DNA of 64,000 bases from contig WRFN01000003.1 in the NCBI GenBank assembly GCA_009778785.1, positions 102,907 through 166,906 of the forward strand. Direction: 5' to 3'. Below, one piece after another: positions 7,857-17,413 of this stretch. Position numbers and translations under genes: made by a program. Within the stretch, counting starts at the first letter, position 1, and each line of letters opens with the position of its first letter. The notes under the pieces are model-generated. The model searched no databases and was not told where the DNA came from. It saw only the letters and a program-made list of their open reading frames with translations. The stretch is from Betaproteobacteria bacterium. Lineage in GTDB: Bacteria > Pseudomonadota > Gammaproteobacteria > Burkholderiales > Casimicrobiaceae.

Positions 7857-9803
7857 TCACCGCCGCGCCGTATGAACGCCGCCGGAAATGCGAAGCGTTT
7901 GCCCGATTCGCAGAGCGGCGTTTTTCAGCCCGTTCCAGCGTTTCAATTCGTCAACACTGACGTTGTAACGCGATGCGATGTCGTACAGCGTATCGCCTTC
8001 TTCAACTTTGTGATAGGCCGTCTTCGATATCGGGTGCCTCGTTGCCGGGGTCTTGATCGGCGACAGTTTGGGCGACGACGACGCTTGCGTCGTTGAAACT
8101 TGACCGTCGGCGGAGACGCGCAAGTTCTGCCCCACCTGCAAGGTTTTGGCGCTCGTCAAGCCGTTCCAGCGCATCAGGTCTTGAACGTTGATCCGATAAT
8201 GCGAAGCAATCTTCGCGGGCGTGTCGCCCTTCTGCACTTTGTGATACGTTGCCGATGTGGTTGGCGCTGCAACGATGCGCGTCGCTTTATCCGTTGACTT
8301 ATCAGTGGGTTTATCCGTGATCTTTTCCGACAGCGCTCGCGGCGCCGATACCGATGAAGCGCGCACGCTGTCGTAACGCGCCCTTTCGTTATACACGCGA
8401 ATGTTTTTGCCGACGCGCAAATGTTTGGCATTCTTCAAGCCGTTGAGCCGCATCAACTCCTCGGGCGTCGTGTCGTAACGATGGGCGATTTGCGCCAGCG
8501 TGTCGCCGCGTTTGACTTTGTAGCGCGAGGTGCGCGCCGACGGCACGGTGGTGAACACCGCTTGGGTAAGCGAGGTTTCGGCAGTCCACGAAGGTTGTTG
8601 CGCCGGCACCAGCACATTCACGCCTTCGCGGGCGTGAGCGCGAAGGCCCAGACCGTTGACCGCTCGCAATGCTTCAAGTGACATGCCGAATTTGTTGGCC
8701 ACTTGTGCGAAGGATTCGCTCTTCTGCAGCCGATACGCCTGCCACGTCACCAGCGGTTGATCTTCCAATTCCAGCTTCGACGCAAACAGTTCCGCTTTGT
8801 CGATCGGTAATAACAGCGTGAATTCGTCGGCGCCCGCAATTACAGGCCGATTGTGTTGCGGGTTCAGCGCCAGAAATTCTTCTTTCGACATTTCGGCCAG
8901 CGCCACCGCTTTACTGACATCCATCCGCTTCCTCGTCTTCACCACTGTGAAGTAAGGCGCGTCGGGCATGTCGGAAAGTTCGAGGTTGTATTTTTCGGGA
9001 TCGCGAATGATGTTTTTGATCGCCTGCAATTTCGGCACGTAGTTCATCGTTTCGTTCGTCAGCCTCAACGCTTCATACGTCTCCGGCAAACCGCGAGCGC
9101 GATTCTTCGCCTGCGCGCGCGCGACGCTGCCCTCGCCGCAGTTGTACGCAGCCAGCGCCAGTTGCCAATCGTTGAAATCGCCGTACAGTTTTTGCAGATA
9201 ATCGAGCGCTGAATCGGTGGCCGACAACACGTCGCGGCGCTCATCGACCCACCAATTTTGTTTCAGTCCGTAATTCTTGCCGGTGGACGGAATGAATTGC
9301 CAGATGCCGGAAGCGCTGCTGCGCGACAACGCATTCGGATTGTAACCGCTCTCGATCATCGGCAAGAGCGCAATCTCCATCGGCATGTTGCGCGCCTGAA
9401 CTTCGTGAACGATGTGATAAAGATACAAGCGGCTGCGCTCGAAAATTCGCTCCACATAATCGGGGCGGTTGCTGTACCAATCTTCCCATTTCTCGACCCG
9501 CGGTCCTTCCACATCGGGGATGCTGTAGCCGTTGACGATCACTTCCCACAAATCGGTTTCCGGCGGCGGCAACGACACCAACTCGGCTTGTTGCTCCGGC
9601 GTGAACGGCGGCTCTTCGGCTTCGACAGGCGGCGGTGTTTCGGCGACGACGCTCGCACTGACATCGGGTGCAACTTTTTCTGTTGTTTCGGCAGACCCTT
9701 GGTCTTGCAGAGAAGCGCACGAAGACAGCGCGACGGCAATCAGAACAACAAGATAACAGCGAAAAACGATAAGCAGATAACGCAAAATAAACCTCGAAAA
9801 CAA
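7857..9803 (-). CDS. mltD: membrane-bound lytic murein transglycosylase D-like lipoprotein with LysM repeats
   Basis: MltD-type enzymes cut peptidoglycan glycan strands. The protein has a hydrophobic leader with lipobox LSSC, an SLT domain with catalytic Glu in LLPMIESGYNP followed by SGIWQFIPSTG and LALAAYNCGEG, and then three clear LysM repeats (RYKVKRGDTLAQIA, YHKVQKGDTPAKIA, YHKVEEGDTLYDIA) plus one degenerate copy before them (RLQKSESFAQVANKF). No ATG precedes the leader in a sensible place; the TTG at 9803, with GGGGGA upstream, is my chosen start (648 aa), while the open frame extends to 9944. It is followed by ybeD after 8 bases. Confidence 0.9.
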   Translation of the reverse strand: MFSRFILRYLLIVFRCYLVVLIAVALSSCASLQDQGSAETTEKVAPDVSASVVAETPPPVEAEEPPFTPEQQAELVSLPPPETDLWEVIVNGYSIPDVEGPRVEKWEDWYSNRPDYVERIFERSRLYLYHIVHEVQARNMPMEIALLPMIESGYNPNALSRSSASGIWQFIPSTGKNYGLKQNWWVDERRDVLSATDSALDYLQKLYGDFNDWQLALAAYNCGEGSVARAQAKNRARGLPETYEALRLTNETMNYVPKLQAIKNIIRDPEKYNLELSDMPDAPYFTVVKTRKRMDVSKAVALAEMSKEEFLALNPQHNRPVIAGADEFTLLLPIDKAELFASKLELEDQPLVTWQAYRLQKSESFAQVANKFGMSLEALRAVNGLGLRAHAREGVNVLVPAQQPSWTAETSLTQAVFTTVPSARTSRYKVKRGDTLAQIAHRYDTTPEELMRLNGLKNAKHLRVGKNIRVYNERARYDSVRASSVSAPRALSEKITDKPTDKSTDKATRIVAAPTTSATYHKVQKGDTPAKIASHYRINVQDLMRWNGLTSAKTLQVGQNLRVSADGQVSTTQASSSPKLSPIKTPATRHPISKTAYHKVEEGDTLYDIASRYNVSVDELKRWNGLKNAALRIGQTLRISGGVHTARR

Positions 9804-9922
9804 CGGTTGTCCCCCGATGCTGCCTTGATTTTCTCTACGAAGGCAACGACTTGCCGCCAATCGACGGCCAAAGATTTTCGGATAGTAGGCTGACTGTTGC
9901 CGGGCGTCAACACGTTGGCGCC

Positions 9923-10702
9923 TCAGCGAAACCCGTCTTTCCACGCCCGCAGGGCGGCGAAGGTTTCCGCCGCCGTTTCACACGGCAAACCGCTATGGGC
10001 GCGCGCCGCCACTTGCACCGCCGGAACCTCGACGCGCAAAAACGGATTGGTCGCCCGCTCCTCCGCCAGCGTCGATGGCAGGCTGGGCTTGCCCGCCGCG
10101 CGCAACGCCTGCACCGCCGCTTCCCGCGCCGCCAGCGCCGCGTTGTCCGGCTCGACCACACGCGCAAAGCGCAGGTTCGACAGCGTGTATTCGTGCCCGC
10201 TGTAAACGCGCGTCGTCTCCGGCAGCGCCCTCAGCGTCGATAACGACGCCCACATCATCGCCATCGTCCCCTCGAAAACGCGCCCGCAACCAGCGGCAAA
10301 CAGTGTATCGCCGCAAAAAAGCGCCGTTTCCTCCGGCGTTTCCACCACATACGCCAGATGCCCGAGCGTGTGCCCCGGTACCGCCAGCGCGCGACACGAC
10401 AACGCCAGCCCCGGCAACGTCAACGTCTCGCCGCCGTGCAGCGGCACGGTACGCGCCGGAATCGTCTCGTTGGCAGGACCGTAAACCGGCGCCGGACAAC
10501 GCGCCGCCACCGCCGCGTTGCCGCCGACATGGTCAGCATGATGGTGCGTGCACAACACCGCCGACAACGTCAGCTTCAGCGCTTCGAGCCTCGCCAGAAG
10601 CGGTTCCGCCGAGCCCGCGTCCACCGCCACGGCATAACGACCATCGTGAATCAACCAAATAAAGTTGTCGGCAAGAACAGGGATAGGGATAATCGCCACC
10701 AT
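9923..10702 (-). CDS. gloB: hydroxyacylglutathione hydrolase (glyoxalase II)
   Basis: GloB hydrolyses S-D-lactoylglutathione in methylglyoxal detoxification. The metallo-beta-lactamase metal site THHHADHVGG (His53, His55, Asp57, His58) is complete, followed by VPGHTLGHLAY, LFCGDTLFAAGCGR and YSGHEYTLSNLRFA, the last binding glutathione in this family. Length of 259 aa is normal. The start could be the ATG at 10702 or an in-frame GTG at 10708 that has a better-placed GGAGG. The gene is divergent from the methyltransferase gene, and the two start codons overlap at the same CATG. The gloB / YafS-like methyltransferase / rnhA order matches enterobacteria. Confidence 0.95.
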   Translation of the reverse strand: MVAIIPIPVLADNFIWLIHDGRYAVAVDAGSAEPLLARLEALKLTLSAVLCTHHHADHVGGNAAVAARCPAPVYGPANETIPARTVPLHGGETLTLPGLALSCRALAVPGHTLGHLAYVVETPEETALFCGDTLFAAGCGRVFEGTMAMMWASLSTLRALPETTRVYSGHEYTLSNLRFARVVEPDNAALAAREAAVQALRAAGKPSLPSTLAEERATNPFLRVEVPAVQVAARAHSGLPCETAAETFAALRAWKDGFR

Positions 10703-11543
10703 GGGCACATCTTCAGACCTCCCGCCGGACATGTCAACTGAACCGTCAACCGGGCAACTGCCAGAACCGCCAGAAAAGGCGCTCGGCTGGCAAACGCCGC
10801 TCGGGCAATACCTGCTGGCGCGCGAACAAGCCTGGTTCGACCGCACCGTTCCCGACCTCTTCGGTTTTTACGCGCTGCAAATCGGCTTGCCGCAGCAACC
10901 GCTGCTGGCACAGTCGCGCATTCCGCAGCGCTGGACGCTCGACTTCGATCCGCCCGCCAATGTCCGTGCCGACCCGCACGCTCTGCCGCTGCCCGATGAC
11001 GTGATCGACCTCGTTGCCATTCCGCACGCTCTCGAATTCACCGACGACCCGCACCAACTGTTGCGCGAAGCGTACCGCGTGCTGCGCCCGGAAGGCCGTC
11101 TGCTGATCGTCGGCATCAATCCCTACTCGCTGTTCGGCATGCGCCAGCGCTTCAGCAAAAACCGGCAACCGCCGTGGAACGGCCGCTTCCTGAGCGCCTA
11201 TCGCGTCAAAGACTGGCTGGCGCTGCTCGGATTCGATATCATCGGCGGCGGCTTCGATGTTTACGCGCCGCCGTTCACGCACAGCCATTGGCTCGCTCGC
11301 TGCAAAATCATCGAGCAAGCGGGCGACCGCTGGTGGCCGATTGCCGGCGGCATCTACTTCCTGCACGCCGTCAAAAAAGTGGTGGGTATGCGCGTGATCA
11401 CCCCGGTGTGGCAACGACACGCCCGCCGTAAAAACTGGGCGACGGCGCCCAAAACACCTTGGGAAGCGCTGGACGAAAAGCATTTCCCTTTGAAGAAAGA
11501 GACAGAAAAACACGATGGAAAAAAGCACGACCCGCGTCGTTGA
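10701..11543 (+). CDS. SAM-dependent methyltransferase, YafS-like
   Basis: A 280-aa class I methyltransferase. The central part [47 protein letters not shown] is the usual post-motif region of this fold: acidic beta4 strand, then the 'RVLRPGG' strand. The first glycine-rich motif is not obvious. The gene is divergent from gloB and overlaps rnhA by 29 bases, as for yafS in Escherichia coli. The substrate is unknown. The ATG at 10701 is the most natural start; ATG at 10734 is an alternative. The ribosome site (AGGGAT) lies rather far upstream, inside gloB. Confidence 0.85.
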   Translation: MGTSSDLPPDMSTEPSTGQLPEPPEKALGWQTPLGQYLLAREQAWFDRTVPDLFGFYALQIGLPQQPLLAQSRIPQRWTLDFDPPANVRADPHALPLPDDVIDLVAIPHALEFTDDPHQLLREAYRVLRPEGRLLIVGINPYSLFGMRQRFSKNRQPPWNGRFLSAYRVKDWLALLGFDIIGGGFDVYAPPFTHSHWLARCKIIEQAGDRWWPIAGGIYFLHAVKKVVGMRVITPVWQRHARRKNWATAPKTPWEALDEKHFPLKKETEKHDGKKHDPRR

Positions 11544-11973
11544 GATTTACACCGACGGCGCTTGCAAAGGTAACCCGGGGCCCGGCGGCTGGGGCGCGCT
11601 GCTCGTCTTCGGCGACGCTCGCCGCGAACTCTTCGGCGGCGAAGCGCACACCACCAACAACCGCATGGAACTGATCGCCGTCATCGAAGCCCTCGTCGCC
11701 CTCATCCGCTCTTGCGACGTGCAGCTTTACACCGACTCCGTTTACGTCAAAAACGGCATCGAACAATGGATCCACAACTGGAAAAAAAACGGCTGGAAAA
11801 CCGCCAACAAAAAGCCGGTCAAAAACGACGATCTCTGGCAAGCGCTCGACCGCGAGGCCGCCCGCCACAACATCGAATGGCACTGGCTCAAAGGCCACGC
11901 CGGCCACCCCGGCAACGAGCGCGCCGATGCGCTCGCCAATCAGGGATGCTCTGAACAATACACCGCGCCATGA
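11515..11973 (+). CDS. rnhA: ribonuclease HI
   Basis: RNase HI removes the RNA strand from RNA-DNA hybrids. All four catalytic acids are visible: Asp14 ([17 protein letters not shown]), Glu52 ([12 protein letters not shown]), Asp74 (LYTDSVYV) and Asp138 (NERADALAN), with the loop His in GHAGHPGN. Length (152 aa) equals the family norm. The first codons overlap the end of the methyltransferase gene, suggesting coupled translation. In enterobacteria dnaQ is adjacent; here a DUF423 gene on the opposite strand follows instead. Confidence 0.97.
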   Translation: MEKSTTRVVEIYTDGACKGNPGPGGWGALLVFGDARRELFGGEAHTTNNRMELIAVIEALVALIRSCDVQLYTDSVYVKNGIEQWIHNWKKNGWKTANKKPVKNDDLWQALDREAARHNIEWHWLKGHAGHPGNERADALANQGCSEQYTAP

Positions 11974-11997
11974 ACGTCTCGTAACGCTTGAGATGTC

Positions 11998-12017
11998 GTA
12001 GGGGTACTCCCCGCTTA
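11998..12017. repeat. REP-like hairpin between convergent genes
   Basis: GTAGGGGTACTCCCCGCTTAC contains a GGGG/CCCC stem around TACT and the GTAGG start shared with the other extragenic hairpins. It overlaps the stop codon of the DUF423 gene and follows rnhA by 24 bases. Confidence 0.45.
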
Positions 12018-12386
12018 CAACCGCCTCGGCATCAGCGCGGCCAGCGCCAGAAACACCCAACCGAGAATCATGGCGCCGCCGCCGATCGGCGCGGCCATCG
12101 GAAACAAACGCATGTCCTCGAAAACCCGGCAAGCAAGGTCGCCACAGAAAAGCGCGAGTCCGACCACCAGCAGAAAACCGGCCAGAAACAACAGCCGTCG
12201 CGGCGAGTTTGCCACCCGCATCAGCGCCGTTACCCCGATCAGCGCCGGTGCGTGTACCAGCAGAATGTCGGCACAGGTTTTCAGCAAATCCGGATAGTTG
12301 CCGTGCGCCGCCAGCGCAGAGAAGGCAACTCCCGCAGCGCCGGCAAGGCCGGCAAAAAGCAAAAGGAAACGTTCTGCAACGCTCAT
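12015..12386 (-). CDS. DUF423 (YgdD-like) small membrane protein
   Basis: A 123-aa integral membrane protein with four hydrophobic segments. The segments around FAGLAGAAGVAFSALAAHG, the middle HAPALIGVTAL, and the C-terminal APIGGGAMILGWVFLALAAL match the DUF423 signature (AxxAHG early, PxGG..GW late). The ATG at 12386 is preceded by GGGGGTAGGGA. Its function is unknown in all organisms I know of. It is convergent with rnhA. Confidence 0.8.
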   Translation of the reverse strand: MSVAERFLLLFAGLAGAAGVAFSALAAHGNYPDLLKTCADILLVHAPALIGVTALMRVANSPRRLLFLAGFLLVVGLALFCGDLACRVFEDMRLFPMAAPIGGGAMILGWVFLALAALMPRRL

Positions 12387-12659
12387 ATCCCTACCCCCAT
12401 CAGGCTTATTGCCTTCAGCCTCAATTCTACCCCTTCGGAAGGAGATAAACACACCCCTTTCAAGGAACGGCGCACTGGCGCCGTCGCCTGCTTATGGCAT
12501 AATGGCACATCTTTTTGATGGTGCTCATGATGTTCGGGGTCTTTTCATCGGTAACGATGGGCTTGGGTGGCGTCCGGCGCGATGCCTTGTTGGCGCTACG
12601 GGCGGCAGCAATCGGGTACCATCCACTGATTCCCGTTCTCTGACGCCAAGTACCCGACC

Positions 12660-13610
12660 ATGATTTCTCTGCTCAATCGTCTCAATGCTTACGAACGGTT
12701 GTTGCGTTTGCATCAGCCGTCCGGCGCTTTATTGTTGCTGTGGCCGATTCTGTCGGCGCTGTGGTTGACGACGAGCGGCTGGCCGCCGATTTCACTGGTG
12801 ATTATTTTCGTGATGGGAACGCTGTTGATGCGTTCCGCCGGTTGCGCACTCGCCGACTGGCTCGACCGCAACAACGCTATCCATGGCAGCAGTGGCGGCG
12901 ACGGCGTCCCCCACAAGGTCGATACCCGCGCCGCGCCGCTGAAAAAAAGCGCCTCCGCGCGAGGTGTGATCGCGCCGTGGGAAGCGCTGGTCGTGGCCGC
13001 TGTGTTGGCGCTCGCTTCGCTTGGCTTCATCTGGTTCACTGCCCCAGTTGCCATTGACCTCTCGGTGGGCGCGCTGGTGCTGGCGCTGGCGCTGGCGGTG
13101 TTGCAGCATCGCTTCAGGCGTGTGCTCTCGCTGCCGCAAGCGGCTTTCGCTTTCGTTTTTCTGCTCGGCATTCCGATGACTTTCGCGACGGCCAACCATC
13201 CGGTGTCATGGTTCGCCTGGAGTTTGGTGGGCATTCATGTGTTTTGGGTGCTCGCTTGCGACATTGAAGCCGCAATGGCCAACCGCGATGAAGATACCGC
13301 GCTCGGCTGGCGCTCTTCCGCGCTCCTTCTGGGGCGTTACGATGTGCCGGCCGTGGCCGTTTGCTACGGGCTGTTTCTGGTGGGTATGGCGCTGGTCGGA
13401 CGCTGGTGGCATCTGGGCATGGCGTACTGGATCGCGCTGGCCGTGGCGGCGGCGGGCATGGTTTTCTTTCTGTGGTTCATTCGCCGCCGCAAACCTTCTC
13501 GCTGCGCGGCAACGTTCCGTCACCAGCAATGGATCGTGATGGTGATTTTTATCGGCATCGTTGTCGACTACACGCTGCGACTGCACGCCATGCCTATGCT
13601 GGGGCGGTAA
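12660..13610 (+). CDS. ubiA: UbiA-family prenyltransferase (probable 4-hydroxybenzoate polyprenyltransferase)
   Basis: UbiA attaches the polyprenyl tail to 4-hydroxybenzoate in ubiquinone synthesis at the inner membrane. The N-terminus (YERLLRLHQPSGALLLLWPILSALWL) is the typical UbiA start. There are about eight hydrophobic segments in 316 aa. The first Asp-rich motif, normally NDxxDxxxD, reads ADWLDRNNA, keeping only two acids. The second reads DIEAAMANRDEDTALG, close to the consensus. Both are followed by expected Ser/Arg-rich segments. The weakened first motif makes the exact substrate uncertain. About 270 bases upstream hold no gene; a -10-like CATAAT near 12500 is the only candidate promoter I see. 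Confidence 0.8.
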   Translation: MISLLNRLNAYERLLRLHQPSGALLLLWPILSALWLTTSGWPPISLVIIFVMGTLLMRSAGCALADWLDRNNAIHGSSGGDGVPHKVDTRAAPLKKSASARGVIAPWEALVVAAVLALASLGFIWFTAPVAIDLSVGALVLALALAVLQHRFRRVLSLPQAAFAFVFLLGIPMTFATANHPVSWFAWSLVGIHVFWVLACDIEAAMANRDEDTALGWRSSALLLGRYDVPAVAVCYGLFLVGMALVGRWWHLGMAYWIALAVAAAGMVFFLWFIRRRKPSRCAATFRHQQWIVMVIFIGIVVDYTLRLHAMPMLGR

Positions 13611-13622
13611 TCTCCCTGCCGC

Positions 13623-15629
13623 TTACGGCTCGGCGATCTTGGGCAAGCGAAAGCTGAAAGTCGTTCCTTTCCCCAATTCGCTGTCGATTTTCAGCGAACC
13701 GCCGTGGCGGTCGATGACGGTGCGCACCAGCGCCAAGCCGAGCACCAGCCCCGTCTCCTGCGACGAGGCGTGGCTCTCCGGCAATCCCAGCAAGCGCTGT
13801 TGCGCATCCGGCGAAAGGCCGGCGCCCTGATCCCGCACGGCGACGCGCCAGAATTCGCGATCGTCGATCACCGACACGGTGACTTCGCCGCCTTCGGGGC
13901 TGAATTTGACGGCGTTGTGCACAAGATTGAACAGCGCGCGCACCAGCAACGTGGGATGACCGAGCACGAAGGCTTCGTGATAGTAGTCGCGACAAAAGGC
14001 GATGCTGTGTTTGACAGCAAGCGGCCAGATTTCGTTGAGGGTTTCTTCGATGATGGAGGTCAACTCCAGTTCTTTCAACGCGCTCGGCGCCAGTTGCATC
14101 GCTTTGGCGAGAATCACGAATTCGTCGGCAAGGCGAGAGGTTTTGCGGGCGTATAGCTCGATTTTTTCAAAGCACTCGTCGTCGTTCAAGCGGGAGCGCC
14201 CTTGTCGGCGCATGTCGATGAGCGCGATGATTGACGATTGTGGCGAGCGCATGTCGTGCGACAAAAAGTTCAGGAACGATTCGCGTTCGCGATGAGCGCC
14301 TTCGAGATGTTCGCGGGTTTCGCGCAACGCTTCGATGCTGCGCGAAACCGGCTCGATCGGCCCGTGGTGCAGCATCGGCGAGCCGCCCGTCGTCTGGACT
14401 TCAGGTCGCCGTCGCAGCAAAAGATTTTCTTGTTCGAGAAAACGCAGCGCCATCGCCAGCCGTCGCCAACTCCACAGCGGATAAGCCAGAATCACGACCA
14501 GCAGGAAAGCGAAGGGCTGGATGATCCATTGGGTGTAACGGAGAAAAAACTCGGTGCTGTAATAACCGCCGACCAGCATCAGGATGGAAATGAAGACCGT
14601 CGGCCCCGGCCGCAGCCGCAAATAAGCGAAAAAGAGGACGAGCAACATCGCGCTGAACAATGCCCAAGAGACAATGCCCGGTAACGGTCGCACGTTGTAG
14701 CCCAAACGCAATGCCTCGAAAGTTTGAGCACCGATTTCCACGGCGGGCATAGGGCGCGAGAAACCGGAAACCGGCGTTGGATAGGCGTCGCCCAAGCCGG
14801 TGGCGGTGGCGCCGATGAAAACGATGCGACCGCGCACGGCTTCGAGCGGTACTTCGCCGGCAGCCCAGCGGGCGTAAGAATAAGTTTTGAAATAACCAGG
14901 GGGCCCGAAGAACGGGATGTGATACCAATTGTCGCGCTGCCAGGCGTCGGCGTGATGGGAAAACTGTTTCGGCGCCTGCTCTCCCGGATAGCGCTGGGCT
15001 TTTTTCGGATCGACCTGTTGAAGCAGCGCCAACGCGGCGTGTGGCCAGCGCGCCTCGCCGAGTCCCTCAAACAGATACACCGAACGGATGATTCCGTCCG
15101 GGTCGATTTCAGAGTGAACGTGTCCGAGCGCAGCGGCGGCTTGCACCAACGGCGGAATCGGCGCTTGTTCGCGCGACCTGTCGCCGATGCGCTCGTGAAT
15201 CAGCGGTAAAACAATGTGGCCGTTGCGGCGAATGGCCTCGGCGAGTTGTTCGTCGGCCTTCGGCGAGTGTCGATCCGGTTCGCTGAAAAGAACGTCCACC
15301 ATCACGGCGCGCGCACCGGCCTCGGTCAGGCGGTCGATCGCACGGGCGTGGATTTCGCGCGGCCAAGGCAACTGGCCGATGCGGAAAATATCTTCGTCGC
15401 CGATCTCCAGAATCACGATGTCGTCGGGGGGGGGACGTTGAAACTGCTCCAGCGACGCGTCGTAGAGCATATCGTTGAATCGCCAGAACCATTGGTTACT
15501 CAGCGCAACGCCGCAAAAAACCAGCGCGATCACGACGAACAGCACCCACTCGACGTACAAACGCGGCGAGTAGCGAACTCGCTGCGTCAGATACCCGCTC
15601 AGGGCTGCAACAAGATCAGGCAAGCGCAT
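13623..15629 (-). CDS. CHASE2-domain sensor histidine kinase
   Basis: The sensor (668 aa) begins with one transmembrane helix (WVLFVVIALVFCGVAL), a large periplasmic CHASE2 domain (about residues 55-320, with DDIVILEIGDEDIFRIGQLPWPR typical), and three more transmembrane helices (about 325-395). A cytoplasmic kinase follows: phosphoacceptor His in FLSHDMRSPQ, N box NLVHNAVKFSPEGG, G1 box VRDQGAGL, and GLVLGLALVRTVIDRHGG. It is the third gene of a minus-strand unit after a response regulator and a LysM-FecR protein, and probably phosphorylates that regulator. The ligand is unknown. Confidence 0.92.
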   Translation of the reverse strand: MRLPDLVAALSGYLTQRVRYSPRLYVEWVLFVVIALVFCGVALSNQWFWRFNDMLYDASLEQFQRPPPDDIVILEIGDEDIFRIGQLPWPREIHARAIDRLTEAGARAVMVDVLFSEPDRHSPKADEQLAEAIRRNGHIVLPLIHERIGDRSREQAPIPPLVQAAAALGHVHSEIDPDGIIRSVYLFEGLGEARWPHAALALLQQVDPKKAQRYPGEQAPKQFSHHADAWQRDNWYHIPFFGPPGYFKTYSYARWAAGEVPLEAVRGRIVFIGATATGLGDAYPTPVSGFSRPMPAVEIGAQTFEALRLGYNVRPLPGIVSWALFSAMLLVLFFAYLRLRPGPTVFISILMLVGGYYSTEFFLRYTQWIIQPFAFLLVVILAYPLWSWRRLAMALRFLEQENLLLRRRPEVQTTGGSPMLHHGPIEPVSRSIEALRETREHLEGAHRERESFLNFLSHDMRSPQSSIIALIDMRRQGRSRLNDDECFEKIELYARKTSRLADEFVILAKAMQLAPSALKELELTSIIEETLNEIWPLAVKHSIAFCRDYYHEAFVLGHPTLLVRALFNLVHNAVKFSPEGGEVTVSVIDDREFWRVAVRDQGAGLSPDAQQRLLGLPESHASSQETGLVLGLALVRTVIDRHGGSLKIDSELGKGTTFSFRLPKIAEP

Positions 15630-15709
15630 ACGTTTGACTTATCATAAAGATAAGCGCTTTGCCCGAAAAAAGAAAAAACGACACGATCCCCCCGGACGCC
15701 GCCGACTGT

Positions 15710-17371
15710 TTATAACGCGAATAATGGCGGTAAAAAGATTAAAAGTATCCAGGGCGGAAAGCCGCGTTCTTGATCGGGAACGACAAACTTCTGGCCGCTG
15801 CTGTATGAACCTTCGATGCCGTCACTGGTGGTGGCGCGCACTCGAATAAAATAAGTACCGGCGGGCAACCCCGACAAGTCGGTGCTGGGAACGGTGGCAT
15901 CGCCTTCTTTCGCGATGGTCGAAAAATCATTCTCAGCGGCCAGTTGCCAATGGTAGGTTTGACCGGGAGCGCCAGCCCAGGCCAGTGTCAGCGCTTTGTC
16001 GTCTTCGGCCAGCGTGGCTTGCGCGACCGGCGCACTCGGCGGCTCAACGACTGTGAACGCGCTCTGCTGACCGAGGGGCCCCAGCCGACCGTCGGCGCTG
16101 CGAGTGGCCAGTTGCCAGAGGTATTGGCCGGCCGTGGCCTCCAGCGTGTAAGACGTTCCCTGATAGTTCTCGACGCGCGACAGCGGCTGCCCGTCGCGGG
16201 TGACCAGAATGTCGTAGGCCACGGCGCCTTCCGGCGCCGCCCACGTTAGCTTGACCGCTCCGGCGGCAACGCGCTTGTTGGCAACAGGCGAGGACGCGAA
16301 CGGCGGTTCGGGACGGGCGTGCAGCACAAAAGCGTTGCCCGCTTCCATGCCGTGTAAGCCGCTGGCCGAAACAGCGCGAGCGCGCAGGTAATACTTACCA
16401 TCGGGCAAACCGGCGATTTTAAATTGCGGCTGGGCGTTTTCATCGGTGGCGACCACATCGTCGAACCCGGCGTCCCGCGCCACAGTGACGCGATAAGCGG
16501 CGGCATCGGCGACCGGCGGAAAAACGATTTCCAGAACGGTTTGGGTGTATTTCTCGGACAATCCGCTCAAGTCCGGCGCGGGCAGCAACGGGATAGGCGC
16601 GCTCGCCGCGGCGGCGCCCGCCGCAACGATACTGCCTTCTCCGGCAGGAACCGTGACGCCCGCGTCCTTTTTGCGTTTGCCCGTTTTCGAGGCGGCAACG
16701 TGAACGCGACCGCCGTTCACTTCAACCACGGTTGATTTGTCCTGGCCTTCACCGACTCGGAATTGGGTGCCGCGCACAGCGGTGGTTGCGCTCGGCGTGG
16801 TGATTTCAAAGCGCGCGCCCGGTTTGGTTTGCGGCGCGGCTTTGACGTTGACCCGACCGCGATCGATGTACACCGACGAGCGCTGGGAGCCGGTCGAGAG
16901 TTGGCGCAATTCATCCAGACGGGCGCGGGTGTTCGGCTCGACGACCAGAATACTGCCGTCATCCATCTGTAAGGTAACGAAGCTGTCAACGGCAACTTCG
17001 ATCACGGTGCCGGCAACCAGTTGCTGACCTTCCTGCAATTCAACGCCGTTGCCCTGCGCCTGCCCGTTGATTTTCAGCACCTTGGCGCTTTTGCTGACCG
17101 ATCGAACGCGGTTTTCCGGCAGACGCAGCGTTTGCCCCGGTTTGAGCTTGTGAATGTCCATCCCGGGGTTGAACTTCTCGATGGCGCTCCAGCGAGCGTG
17201 ACCACCGAGATGGCGCTCGCAGAGATGGCTGACGGTATCGCCCGGCTGAACGATGTAATCGATCACATCGGAAGTTGGCGCAGTTGATTCCACCGCCGCC
17301 GCCGAAACTGCCCACGTCAGCGCCCAAAAGCCGAGAAGTGAAGCTGCGACAGTGTGACGAAAATCAGCCAT
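15710..17371 (-). CDS. LysM-FecR domain protein with fibronectin-like repeats
   Basis: An exported protein of 553 aa: signal peptide (MADFRHTVAASLLGFWALTW), one LysM domain (YIVQPGDTVSHLCERHLGG), a FecR domain (about residues 105-220; VTLQMDDGSILVVEPNTRARL, TTPSATTAVRGTQFRV), two or three fibronectin-like modules, and a hydrophobic C-terminal end (FPPWILLIFLPPLFAL) that could be a membrane anchor. LysM suggests attachment to peptidoglycan, and the FecR domain points to periplasmic signalling. It lies between the response regulator and the CHASE2 kinase genes and may present a cell-wall signal to the kinase (inference). ATG 17371 is chosen over one at 17395 because it starts a clean signal peptide. 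Confidence 0.85.
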   Translation of the reverse strand: MADFRHTVAASLLGFWALTWAVSAAAVESTAPTSDVIDYIVQPGDTVSHLCERHLGGHARWSAIEKFNPGMDIHKLKPGQTLRLPENRVRSVSKSAKVLKINGQAQGNGVELQEGQQLVAGTVIEVAVDSFVTLQMDDGSILVVEPNTRARLDELRQLSTGSQRSSVYIDRGRVNVKAAPQTKPGARFEITTPSATTAVRGTQFRVGEGQDKSTVVEVNGGRVHVAASKTGKRKKDAGVTVPAGEGSIVAAGAAAASAPIPLLPAPDLSGLSEKYTQTVLEIVFPPVADAAAYRVTVARDAGFDDVVATDENAQPQFKIAGLPDGKYYLRARAVSASGLHGMEAGNAFVLHARPEPPFASSPVANKRVAAGAVKLTWAAPEGAVAYDILVTRDGQPLSRVENYQGTSYTLEATAGQYLWQLATRSADGRLGPLGQQSAFTVVEPPSAPVAQATLAEDDKALTLAWAGAPGQTYHWQLAAENDFSTIAKEGDATVPSTDLSGLPAGTYFIRVRATTSDGIEGSYSSGQKFVVPDQERGFPPWILLIFLPPLFAL

Positions 17372-17413
17372 AAGAATTCGGACTGTCAAAATCAACCCGT
17401 TAAAATTGAAAAG

